DNA from: Hoeflea sp.
GTDB lineage: Bacteria > Pseudomonadota > Alphaproteobacteria > Rhizobiales > Rhizobiaceae
Length of the DNA: 64,000 nt
Assembly (NCBI RefSeq): GCF_002733955.1
Contig: NZ_NVXQ01000001.1
Span: 434,001 to 498,000 of the forward strand
Direction of reading: 5' to 3'
Position 1 is the first letter of the stretch. Every line of letters starts with the position of its first letter. The notes below the pieces were generated by a model, which saw only the letters and a list, made by a program, of their open reading frames with translations, searched no databases and was not told where the DNA came from. Below are positions 19,520-26,800 of the stretch, piece after piece. The translations under genes were made by a program, and so were the position numbers.

Positions 19520-19615
19520 ATGACCCCGGCCATGTGGATGAGCCGTCGGGGCCAAACGGGAGGTTCACGTTGAACCGGGCATCGGCTCTGCCCTTTCGAG
19601 ATGAAAGGATGAGCC

Positions 19616-19921
19616 ATGACTGGCTTGTTTGAAGCAATAAGCAACGAAGAGGCCCGCAAGATTGCGGTGTGGTCCAAGGGCCATGAGGTTGACGGGATGC
19701 CTCCTGCCGAATGGCGGCGGGACGACTTCGGAAATTTGACTTCGTACACCGACTACGGGAAATCAACGTCTCCCCACGGTTGGGAAATCGATCACATTAC
19801 GGCCAAGGCCATCGGCGGGCCCGACGACATTTTCAACCTCCGGCCCCTCCGTTGTGCCGCCAATTCCGCGCTCGGCGGATTGCTTGGCGCGTTGATCAGC
19901 GGAGATTTGGGGAAACGGTAG
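19616..19921 (+). CDS. HNH endonuclease, passenger of the IS1595 element
   Basis: A 101-residue compact HNH nuclease. The beta-beta-alpha metal motif is GWEIDHITAKAIGGPDDIFNLRPLRCAANSA: the DH pair, the Gly-Gly turn, and Asn in NLRPL, with the last His position taken by the NS region. There is no separate DNA-binding domain. ATG 19616 follows AAGGATGAGCC. It lies inside the transposon behind a structured leader, and its last 159 bases are overlapped by an antisense reading frame. It could cut DNA to aid mobility or defence; that is inference. Confidence 0.83.
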   Translation: MTGLFEAISNEEARKIAVWSKGHEVDGMPPAEWRRDDFGNLTSYTDYGKSTSPHGWEIDHITAKAIGGPDDIFNLRPLRCAANSALGGLLGALISGDLGKR

Positions 19922-20062
19922 GTCTGCCGAAACCACCATCTTGATGATCGCGTCAGGGTTGGCCTCGTCTGTGATGGGGTCAACGTATAGCCCCATACCT
20001 TTTAGGGTTTCGTAGAGCCGCAGATTGCGGCTCGCCTTGTCCATATGCTCGGGGATAATCAA
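19763..20062 (-). CDS. Hypothetical protein, antisense overlap with HNH gene
   Basis: A 99-residue reading starting at TTG 20062, with GGAGG eight bases upstream. The N-terminal half (PEHMDKASRNLRLYETLKGMGLYVDPITDEANPDAIIKMVVSADLP) has the character of a real protein. The C-terminal half lies opposite the HNH gene and may be only passively open. It shares a promoter gap with the divergent transposase gene. No family was recognised. It may be a true passenger gene or partly a shadow. Confidence 0.4.
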   Translation of the reverse strand: MIIPEHMDKASRNLRLYETLKGMGLYVDPITDEANPDAIIKMVVSADLPFPQISADQRAKQSAERGIGGTTEGPEVENVVGPADGLGRNVIDFPTVGRR

Positions 20063-20080
20063 GAAAAATTCCTCCGATAC

Positions 20081-20117
20081 TTGACGTACCCAATCTCGTG
20101 ATTATATAAATAATCAC
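20081..20117. promoter_or_regulatory. Transposase promoter region with perfect palindrome
   Basis: A TTGACG (20081-20086) precedes an AT-rich -10-like region near 20104-20110. Over it lies gtgattat-ataa-ataatcac (20098-20117), an 8-bp perfect inverted repeat. The string gtaccca (20086-20092) also occurs at the inner edge of the terminal repeats, so transposase binding and autoregulation are possible. Confidence 0.45.
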
Positions 20118-20131
20118 AGGGAGATAAAGCC

Positions 20132-21082
20132 ATGTCGTCCATTCTTTCAGATCGCCACTTTCATAACGAGGCCGCAGCCTATCGCTTTGTCGAGGCTCGC
20201 GTTTGGCCAAATGGCCCTGTCTGCCCGCATTGCGGCGGCGTGGAGCGCATCAGCCCCATGAAAGGCAAGAGCACCCGGATTGGCACCTACAAGTGCTACC
20301 AGTGCCGCAAGCCATTCACCGTGAAGATCGGGACCATCTTTGAAAGCAGCCATGTTGCAATGAACCTGTGGCTACAGGCGATTTTCCTTATGGCCTCGTC
20401 CAAGAAGGGCATCAGCGCAAATCAACTGCACCGGACCCTTGGTGTAACTCTCAAGACTGCTTGGTTCATGGCGCATCGCATTCGTGAAGCCATGCGCGAA
20501 GGTAGCCTTGGTCCTCTTGGCGGCGAAGGCAAAACCGTTGAGGCCGACGAAACCTATCTTTGGAAGGCTACCGATCAGAGCTTGTCACCGCAGCGCAAGG
20601 GCCGTCCGCTTCTCAAGCGCAAGGCTGGCACCAATAACAAGCGCGTTGTCGTTGGCCTGATCGAACGCGGCGGTTCAGTTCGCACCTTTCACGTCAAGCA
20701 GGCAACCAAGGTCAATGTTGCGGAGCTTGTTTCGCAGAATGTCGCCATTGAAAGCGCCCTCTACACCGACGAAAGCCGCCTCTACACCGAAGTCGGCAAG
20801 ACCTTCGAAACCCACGAGAGCGTCAAACACTCCGCTGGCGAGTATGTCCGTGGCGAGGTCCATTCCAACACCATCGAAAGCTATTTCTCCATCTTCAAGC
20901 GCGGTATGCGCGGCACCTATCAGCATTGCGCCGAAAAGCACCTGCACCGCTACCTTGCTGAATTTGACTTCCGCCATAATCGCCGTGTAGCGGTTGGGGT
21001 GAATGACACCGACCGCGCCGACAGCATCCTTGGCGGCGTCGTTGGCAAGCGCCTGACCTACGAAACGACTCTTACAAGGTGA
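20132..21082 (+). CDS. IS1595 family transposase
   Basis: A 316-residue transposase. The N-terminal zinc ribbon is seen in CPHCGG...YKCYQCRKPFTVKIGTIFESS. The DDE/DDN-type catalytic core begins at VEADETYLWK; the second carboxylate lies in YTDESRLY and the region HSNTIESYFSIFKRGMRGTYQH follows, as in the ISXO2-like family. Full length and intact. ATG 20132 follows GGGAG. It is the only transposase in the element and should move it. Confidence 0.93.
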   Translation: MSSILSDRHFHNEAAAYRFVEARVWPNGPVCPHCGGVERISPMKGKSTRIGTYKCYQCRKPFTVKIGTIFESSHVAMNLWLQAIFLMASSKKGISANQLHRTLGVTLKTAWFMAHRIREAMREGSLGPLGGEGKTVEADETYLWKATDQSLSPQRKGRPLLKRKAGTNNKRVVVGLIERGGSVRTFHVKQATKVNVAELVSQNVAIESALYTDESRLYTEVGKTFETHESVKHSAGEYVRGEVHSNTIESYFSIFKRGMRGTYQHCAEKHLHRYLAEFDFRHNRRVAVGVNDTDRADSILGGVVGKRLTYETTLTR

Positions 21083-21090
21083 GGAACCCT

Positions 21091-21288
21091 ATGGCGTCTG
21101 GCGACCATCGAGATACAAGCCAAAGCCCAAAGCCAACCGGCAAAAAGGCTAAGAAGCTTACCCAAAAAGAGCAATCCGAGCGGTTTATTCAGACCGCTCG
21201 GGAGCTTGAAGCGGATGAGTCGGGAGCGTGCTTCGAGGACGTGATACGGGGGATAGTCAAGCCGAGAATTGCTTCAGATCCACAATAG
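21091..21288 (+). CDS. Small charged passenger protein of the IS1595 element
   Basis: A 65-residue Lys/Glu-rich protein (KPTGKKAKKLTQKEQSERFIQTARELEADESGACFEDVIRGI). Similar short proteins are often seen right behind IS1595-type transposases in alphaproteobacteria, but no function is known. ATG 21091 has GAGGAA upstream, within the end of the transposase gene; GTG 21079 is an alternative. Its last 32 bases overlap the convergent DUF3800 gene. Confidence 0.7.
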   Translation: MASGDHRDTSQSPKPTGKKAKKLTQKEQSERFIQTARELEADESGACFEDVIRGIVKPRIASDPQ

Positions 21289-22180
21289 TGGCGTCGGGTC
21301 TCTGTCCTCGTATCAGAGTTTTAATCGCTTCAACTATCTGGTCCTCGGTAAAGGTGATGTGCGCGCGGGGGTATCTGAGCGGATCTGCGCGCCAATCTCC
21401 GAAACTCAGATCGCGTAGCGATTCATCTGCTATTCCTGCAGTCGTCCATTTGCGTATCCACCATGCGATGAAATCCGCAGCTTGCAGCGGTAAAAATTCG
21501 TGATCCTTCTCGAAGCGGGGGCGGTGCCCGTATGTACTCCTAATGTCTTCCGATCTTTCGGAAATGTAATCATCCCATGCCATCTCTATTTTTTTACGCT
21601 CCGATTGTTCGTCGAAGAAAAAATCAACTCGTTCCGACAGAGGAAGGATTGAGGCCATCTCCTTGGATTGGCGGTGGGTATGAAACATATCCATTAATGC
21701 TCGGAAAACAAACATGTAGGTGTTTCCCACGTAGTCCCATTCAACTCGAGCGCCAGGGACATGAAGACGCGCGCGGGCATTCCTCAGGTCTTCCTGTAGA
21801 ATGGCGCAGGAAAGCCCCATCACTACGTGGTCCTCAATCAATCGGTAAAGTCCTGCAACGCGGTCCATATGATATGCGGCCATTTCGCTCATCTTAAAAT
21901 GGTAGTGCCCCTTGTCGGTCACACGTCCCCATCGCGGTAATGCCTTTTCCCATTCCCGAGAGAACGCCGCCCACTTTTCCGCAGTCGATATGAACCCAGC
22001 CAAGACGTAAGCGCCGGAACCGTGCGGCTCGTAACTGTCGTCCATGTAGGCTTGTAGAAACATGAATAAGCGTCCGCCTGCCTTTGCTGGTGAAACGCCC
22101 GATACCTCCGCCCAAATTTGATCGGAAGCCTTCGACTCCCCCCAAGTGTGCGCACTTATTGCAGGAATTTCATTCCACAC
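21257..22180 (-). CDS. DUF3800 domain protein, passenger of the IS1595 element
   Basis: A 307-residue protein. The DUF3800 pattern begins at FLQAYMDDSYEPHGSGAYVLAGFIS and continues with WAAFSREWEKAL, VDFFFDEQSERK and, near the end, EFLPLQAADFIAWWIRKW. Conserved acidic residues (YMDDS, FFFDE, AADF) suggest a nuclease-like fold, but activity is unproven. The GTG start at 22180 has a full AAGGAGGT six bases upstream, right next to the right terminal repeat. DUF3800 genes are frequent cargo of mobile elements. Confidence 0.85.
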   Translation of the reverse strand: MWNEIPAISAHTWGESKASDQIWAEVSGVSPAKAGGRLFMFLQAYMDDSYEPHGSGAYVLAGFISTAEKWAAFSREWEKALPRWGRVTDKGHYHFKMSEMAAYHMDRVAGLYRLIEDHVVMGLSCAILQEDLRNARARLHVPGARVEWDYVGNTYMFVFRALMDMFHTHRQSKEMASILPLSERVDFFFDEQSERKKIEMAWDDYISERSEDIRSTYGHRPRFEKDHEFLPLQAADFIAWWIRKWTTAGIADESLRDLSFGDWRADPLRYPRAHITFTEDQIVEAIKTLIRGQRPDATIVDLKQFSA

Positions 22181-22196
22181 CGTACCACCTCCTTAT

Positions 22197-22221
22197 TGGG
22201 TACGCAAAGTATAATATGCGG
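22197..22221 (-). repeat. Right terminal inverted repeat of the IS1595 element
   Basis: 25 bp, exact reverse complement of 19356-19380. It also carries an outward TATAAT (plus strand, about 22210-22215). Confidence 0.9.
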
Positions 22222-22229
22222 AATATTTT
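22222..22229. repeat. Right 8-bp target-site duplication
   Basis: aatatttt, identical to 19348-19355. Confidence 0.88.
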
Positions 22230-22544
22230 CTTACATGATATGCAGATGACGAGGACGTGCAGCCACCCACCGGCTACAGCCTGACGTTGATATTTCGATG
22301 TTTTTGGGTTTTCAACGGCATTTAATAAGGAATTTTTTCCTCACGCTTACTCGAAAACACCCGGAGCGGCTTGCGGTGACCGGGCCGGTCGGCCCTGCCA
22401 AACAAAAAACCGCAGCCCAAGGGCTGCGGTTTTTGCAGTCTGCTGATCAAGTGAGCTCTTCAAGCATCGCCTGCTGTGACTTCTGCCTGCACCGGCAGGG
22501 GTTGACGAACAAACCGGAGCCAAGCCGAAGCTTGCAACAGGAGC
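22230..22544. other. Displaced upstream region of the DnaA-like gene
   Basis: 315 bases between the IS right end and mucR. Before insertion the left part was the upstream region of the DnaA-like gene at 18738-19325. It holds the bidirectional terminator at 22402-22434. I saw no gene. Confidence 0.5.
22402..22434 (-). terminator. Terminator of mucR (bidirectional shape)
   Basis: ccgcagccc and gggctgcgg (22410-22429) form a 9-bp stem flanked by A-rich sequence on the left and T-rich on the right. It lies about 110 bases after the mucR stop codon. Confidence 0.75.
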
Positions 22545-22967
22545 TTACTTGCCGCGCTTGCGCTTCTGACCGAGGCCCATTTCCTTTGCCAGACGCGAGC
22601 GCGCCTCTGCATAGGATGGAGCAACCATCGGGTAATCGGCAGGCAGATCCCACTTTTCGCGGTACTGTTCAGGTGTCAGTCCGTAATGGGTCATGAGATG
22701 GCGCTTGAGCGACTTGAACTTCTGGCCATCTTCCAAGCAGATCAAATAGTCATTCTGGATCGAACGACGAACCGAGACTGCCGGCTTCGGCTTTTCAACG
22801 ACTTCTTCGGTCGGCATCGTGGCTCCACCCAGTGCAGCATGCACCTGGGTAATGACGTTCGGAAGATCATTTGCAGCCACAGAATTGTTGCTTACATAGG
22901 CCGCAACAATTTCTGCGGTCAGCTCGATGAGCAATTCCGCACCATTGTCATTGGTTGTTTCTGTCAT
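22545..22967 (-). CDS. mucR: MucR/Ros family zinc-finger transcriptional regulator
   Basis: A 140-residue global regulator. The prokaryotic Cys2His2 finger is seen in [34 protein letters not shown]; only one of the usual two Cys is kept (YLICLEDG), as in rhizobial MucR, with both His in RHLMTH. In rhizobia MucR controls exopolysaccharide, motility and cell-cycle genes and represses itself by binding AT-rich DNA. The upstream gap is strikingly AT-rich, as expected for autoregulation. Confidence 0.93.
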   Translation of the reverse strand: MTETTNDNGAELLIELTAEIVAAYVSNNSVAANDLPNVITQVHAALGGATMPTEEVVEKPKPAVSVRRSIQNDYLICLEDGQKFKSLKRHLMTHYGLTPEQYREKWDLPADYPMVAPSYAEARSRLAKEMGLGQKRKRGK

Positions 22968-23235
22968 AGTCTGGTCCTAACTCTTTTCTAATATTCCAAC
23001 TGTCTGGCCCACGAAGAAGAATGGCTGCAAAGAACGCACTGCCTGCCTGACGAGTTGCTGCCTTGGATTTACATCCTTTTATACCTTAAACAAGTACTAT
23101 TTCTTATATAAAGTTATCTGCATCACTACATTTTTAAGAAATTTTACAACTAAATGTAATTCAAGCGGGTGCACTACACGTGATTGAATTTATAAGTTGT
23201 GTTAGACGTTGAACTACATATTTTATTTTATTTTG
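22968..23235 (-). promoter_or_regulatory. AT-rich mucR upstream region
   Basis: 268 bases, much richer in A+T than the rest of the window, especially 23070-23235. It has many TA steps (ttataccttaaac, ttcttatataaag, ttttattttatttt). MucR binds AT-rich DNA cooperatively, so this is a plausible autoregulatory and promoter region. Confidence 0.55.
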
Positions 23236-23568
23236 CTAATCTTCACGTTTCATATCATCCATGACAGAACTTGAATGCAAACGGTACCCGACCGCATAGG
23301 CCGCCTTGGCAAGCAAATGCGAGGAGACCGGCGCCGTCAGCAGGAAGAACACAACACCGGCGAGCGCCCGCGACATGGTTCCGATGTCATCCGCATGGAT
23401 GGCTAGTGCGATCAGCAACAGGCAGGAGCCCATGGTGCCGGCCTTGGACGCCGCGTGCATCCGCGTATAGAGATCAGGCAAGCGCAACAGGCCGACGGAG
23501 GCCACAAGTGCGAAAAAAGAGCCTATGACGAGCAAGGCCGCAGATGCGAGCATGGCAATCTCAGTCAT
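23236..23568 (-). CDS. mrpG: Monovalent cation/proton antiporter subunit G
   Basis: A 110-residue subunit with three membrane helices and the MnhG/PhaG pattern [37 protein letters not shown]. Last gene of the Mrp operon. The ATG at 23568 follows GGAGG and overlaps the mrpF stop by eight bases. Confidence 0.93.
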   Translation of the reverse strand: MTEIAMLASAALLVIGSFFALVASVGLLRLPDLYTRMHAASKAGTMGSCLLLIALAIHADDIGTMSRALAGVVFFLLTAPVSSHLLAKAAYAVGYRLHSSSVMDDMKRED

Positions 23569-23956
23569 TGTCCGGCCTCCCTGTCGTGGTCCCTGCTCCA
23601 GATCTTGACGCCGCCTTGGCTTCGCGGCGCGCGGCAGCAGCCGCTTCGCGGGCTTCGGTGATGATGTCATCCTCGGTCTTGCCGCGCGACAGCACGAAGC
23701 GGGCGAAAGCAACAGTTGCAAGAAAGCCAACAAGCCCAAGTGCAATGGCAACATCGACATAGAGCGTGTAGCCGGTCTTGATGCCGATCACCGCAATGAA
23801 GCCGATGGCAATGGCAACCAGCATATCAAGACCCAGTATCCGGTCCGGCAAGGTCGGTCCCTTGACGATGCGGTAAATGGTAACCAGGAACGACAGGCTG
23901 AGGATCCCCAGCGCAAGGGTGACGGCAGAATCGAAAATCGCGGCGACACTGATCAT
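23561..23956 (-). CDS. mrpF: Monovalent cation/proton antiporter subunit F
   Basis: A 131-residue subunit with three helices and the MrpF signature [30 protein letters not shown]. The C-terminal 40 residues are an unusually long, charged Ala/Arg tail ([19 protein letters not shown]) beyond the usual family end. The start overlaps the mrpE stop (ATGA). Confidence 0.93.
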   Translation of the reverse strand: MISVAAIFDSAVTLALGILSLSFLVTIYRIVKGPTLPDRILGLDMLVAIAIGFIAVIGIKTGYTLYVDVAIALGLVGFLATVAFARFVLSRGKTEDDIITEAREAAAAARREAKAASRSGAGTTTGRPDND

Positions 23957-24426
23957 CGGAACGCCTCCATGATCTTGCGCTCGAAGCCTTCGGCAATGTC
24001 GCGCCGGGCGGCGTCCGGATCCGAGGCATCAATGGCATGCACATACAGGATGCGCCGATCATCCGAGACATCTACCGACAGGGTGCCGGGCGTCAGGGTG
24101 ATGAGGTTGGCCAGCATAGTGATTTCGAAATCCCGGTCGACCCGCAACGGATAGGCGAAAATTCCAGGTTTCAGGTTCATGTTCGGCGACAGCACCATGA
24201 CCGCGACCCGCCAGGCGGAGAGCACCAGTTCGTACAGGAACAGCACCAACAGCGACAGCACGCGGCGGGCGCGCGAAAAATAACCGACCGATCCGACCTG
24301 TTCGCGGATCAGCGACAGCGCGAAGATCGCCAGCACGAAGCCGAAGGCAAAGTTCAAGAAGCTGAACGAGCCGGTGACCGCCGACCAGGTCAGAGCGAGC
24401 AGGAGGTTGACCAGAAACAGGCTCAT
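23953..24426 (-). CDS. mrpE: Monovalent cation/proton antiporter subunit E
   Basis: A 157-residue subunit with an N-terminal helix pair ([30 protein letters not shown]) and the MrpE pattern [29 protein letters not shown]. Overlaps mrpD and mrpF by four bases each. Confidence 0.93.
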   Translation of the reverse strand: MSLFLVNLLLALTWSAVTGSFSFLNFAFGFVLAIFALSLIREQVGSVGYFSRARRVLSLLVLFLYELVLSAWRVAVMVLSPNMNLKPGIFAYPLRVDRDFEITMLANLITLTPGTLSVDVSDDRRILYVHAIDASDPDAARRDIAEGFERKIMEAFR

Positions 24427-25991
24427 TGCGACGCCTCCACGGGAAAGACCGACAGCACATAGGCGGAGGGATCAATGAGCCCGCGCGCGGCATCCTGCGC
24501 CAGCGCCATCACCGGCTCGGGCCACACACCGGCTGCAATTGTGATCGCGACAAGGCCGGCAAGTGCAACCGTCGCGCCGGCGGGCAGCGAGATCGGCAGC
24601 GTATCCGCATCATCCCCGCCCGGAGCCGGACGCCAATAGGCCAGCACCCAGATCCGCCCGACGGTAATCGTGGTCAGGAAACCGGTCACGAGGATCGATG
24701 CGGCCAGCCACCAGGCGCCGATATCGAGCGAGGCCTTGACCAGCATGATCTTGGGCCAGAGCCCGGAGAACGGCGGCAGGCCGGCAACCGAAAGAAACAG
24801 GATCAGCGTCATCGCCGCCAGAAACGCGTTCCTGGCATAGAGCCCGCCTGCACTGGTGAGTTCGAAACTGCCGCCAAGCCGCGCGCCAATGCCGGCGGCA
24901 AAATACAGCGCCGTCATCACCACCATGGAATGGGCGGCGTAGAAAATCGCGCCGGAGAGCCCGGCCGGGCTGCCGAGCGCCAGACCCGCCATCATCACCC
25001 CGATGCCGGAAATCACCAGGAAGCCGAGCGAACGGCGGATGTCGTTTTGCGCCAGTGCACCGATGACGCCCAGGACCATGGTGAGCGCTGCGGTGATGGC
25101 GATGAGGAAGGACAGTTCCTCGCGCTCGAACGGAAACAGCATGCCGAGGATACGAAGAAGCGCATAGATGCCGACCTTGGTCAGCAGGCCGGCAAACAGC
25201 GCCGAGACCACCAGCCGCGGCGTGTGGTAGGACGCCGGCAGCCAGAAATTGACCGGAAACGCAGCCGCCTTCATGGCGAACGCCAGCAGATAGAGCGTGA
25301 CCAGCGTCATCAGCGGTGCGGTGCCACGCAGTTCCGACGCCTTGACGGCGATGTCGGCCATGTTGAGCGTGCCGAACAGGCCATAGAGGTACCCGGTTGC
25401 GACCAGGAACAGGGTCGTGGCGATCAGGTTGAGGAAGGCATATTTGACCGCGCCATCAAGCTGCTTGCGTTCGGAGCCCAGCACCAGCAGCCCGAAGGAG
25501 GAGATCAGCAGCACTTCGAACCAGACATAGAGGTTGAAGATGTCCCCGGTCATGAAGGCGCCGAGGATACCGGCCATGATCAACAGCAGGAACGGGTAGA
25601 AACCATAGCGGCGGCCGGTGTCATCCACATCGCTGCGGCCATAGATGCCGGCGCCCAGCGCCACCAGAGCCGAGGTTGCGGCAAAAAATGCGCCGAGCAG
25701 GTCGACGGTGAAGGAAATCCCGAAGGGCGGCAGCCAGCGCCCCATGGTCATGGTCACGGTGCCATTCTGGATGACGTGCCCCAGAAGCCCCAGCGTCATC
25801 AGAGCCAGGATGCCGAGCGCCGGAATGGCGATCAGCGGCTGAATGCGGGTGTGCTTGCGCAGCATCAGCAGAAGCGAGCCGACAAGAATGCACCAGATGA
25901 CCGGCGCGGCGACCAGCCAGTCTGCGGCCGCCACCTTTTCCATGGTGTAGGCGACGGAGAGATCTGCCAAAGGTTCTGTTTTTCCAGCCAT
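24423..25991 (-). CDS. mrpD: Monovalent cation/proton antiporter subunit D
   Basis: A 522-residue proton-channel subunit homologous to NuoN/NuoM. It has about 14 helices, with the conserved membrane Lys/Glu region FMTGDIFNLYVWFEVLLISSFGLLVLG and FPVNFWLPASYHTPRLVVSALFAGLLTKVGIYALLR. ATG 25991 was chosen because GAGGAG lies seven bases upstream; it begins 12 bases before the mrpC stop. Confidence 0.93.
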   Translation of the reverse strand: MAGKTEPLADLSVAYTMEKVAAADWLVAAPVIWCILVGSLLLMLRKHTRIQPLIAIPALGILALMTLGLLGHVIQNGTVTMTMGRWLPPFGISFTVDLLGAFFAATSALVALGAGIYGRSDVDDTGRRYGFYPFLLLIMAGILGAFMTGDIFNLYVWFEVLLISSFGLLVLGSERKQLDGAVKYAFLNLIATTLFLVATGYLYGLFGTLNMADIAVKASELRGTAPLMTLVTLYLLAFAMKAAAFPVNFWLPASYHTPRLVVSALFAGLLTKVGIYALLRILGMLFPFEREELSFLIAITAALTMVLGVIGALAQNDIRRSLGFLVISGIGVMMAGLALGSPAGLSGAIFYAAHSMVVMTALYFAAGIGARLGGSFELTSAGGLYARNAFLAAMTLILFLSVAGLPPFSGLWPKIMLVKASLDIGAWWLAASILVTGFLTTITVGRIWVLAYWRPAPGGDDADTLPISLPAGATVALAGLVAITIAAGVWPEPVMALAQDAARGLIDPSAYVLSVFPVEASQ

Positions 25992-26002
25992 ACCCGGTCT
26001 CC

Positions 26003-26380
26003 TCAATAACCGGCCGGTGGCGATTGCTCGACCATCGGTTCAGCGACGCGCATTTCGTCGGAATTGTCGGTGTGCAGTTCCTGAAACGCGCGATAGCCGA
26101 GCACCAGAAGAAAGGCAAAGAACGAGAACGAGATCACGATGGCCGTCAGGATCAGCGCCTGCGGCAGCGGGTTGGCGGCTGCGTTGCTCAGCGTGTCGGT
26201 GTCGCCGCCGATGATCGGCGGCACTTCCCGCGTCACCCGTCCGGCGGTGAAGATCAACAGGTTGACGGCGTTGCCCAGAATGGCTGCGCCCATCAGCACG
26301 CGGATGATGTGCTTGGACAGGAACAGGTAGATGGCGACGGTAAACAGCGCGCCCACAAGAATGGCAAAGATCGGTTCCAT
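26003..26380 (-). CDS. mrpC: Monovalent cation/proton antiporter subunit C
   Basis: A 125-residue NuoK-like subunit with three helices (FAILVGALFTVAIYLFL, VLMGAAILGNAVNLLIFTAG, PQALILTAIVISFSFFAFLLVL). Start and mrpB stop share a base (TGATG). It also overlaps the mrpD frame only beyond its stop. Confidence 0.93.
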   Translation of the reverse strand: MEPIFAILVGALFTVAIYLFLSKHIIRVLMGAAILGNAVNLLIFTAGRVTREVPPIIGGDTDTLSNAAANPLPQALILTAIVISFSFFAFLLVLGYRAFQELHTDNSDEMRVAEPMVEQSPPAGY

Positions 26381-26799
26381 CAGTCGCGGTCCCTTTCCTC
26401 AAGCGCCAGCGCAATCGAGCCGATGGCGCCGACGACCACGAGATAGACGCCGATATCAAACACCAGCACGCTCGACAGCGCGACTTCGACACCGAAGAGG
26501 TGCGGATAGATCCAGAGCCCGGACATGTAGGGCACACCGGCGAAGACCGAGAGAACGCCGGCCATGGCCGACATGAACAGGCCGAAAGCGGAAATCGCCA
26601 TGGGGTGGAAATAGATGGCGCGGCGGACCGGCGCGACGCCACAGGCAATGCCGTAGATCGCCAGTGCGGAGGCTGCAATCAGCCCGCCGATGAAGCCGCC
26701 ACCAGGCTCGTTGTGGCCGCGCAGCAGCACGAAAATCGAAAACAGCACCATCAGGCTGGTCAGGTAGGGCGCAATCGAGCGGAAGATCACCGTACGCAT
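26380..26799 (-). CDS. mrpB: Monovalent cation/proton antiporter subunit B
   Basis: A 139-residue MnhB-type subunit with four helices, including [34 protein letters not shown] and [25 protein letters not shown]. As a separate gene it shows that this is a seven-gene Mrp operon rather than the six-gene type with fused A and B. Confidence 0.93.
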   Translation of the reverse strand: MRTVIFRSIAPYLTSLMVLFSIFVLLRGHNEPGGGFIGGLIAASALAIYGIACGVAPVRRAIYFHPMAISAFGLFMSAMAGVLSVFAGVPYMSGLWIYPHLFGVEVALSSVLVFDIGVYLVVVGAIGSIALALEERDRD

Positions 26800-26800
26800 G

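Larger units (their letters stand above)
19356..22221 (+). mobile_element. Complete IS1595-family element with passenger genes (2,866 bp)
   Basis: Bounded by 25-bp perfect terminal inverted repeats starting ccgcatattatac at both ends and flanked by direct aatatttt duplications. It contains, left to right, a structured leader and HNH nuclease gene (+), an antisense unknown gene (-), the IS1595 transposase (+), a 65-residue charged protein (+) and a DUF3800 protein (-). All genes look intact, so the insertion may be recent. Base composition is visibly lower in GC than the flanks. Confidence 0.9.

Noticed and set aside
24426-26009. A 527-residue open frame on the plus strand
   Set aside because: Exactly opposite mrpD, a clear membrane antiporter subunit. 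The antisense product is Gln/Arg/His-rich without membrane segments.
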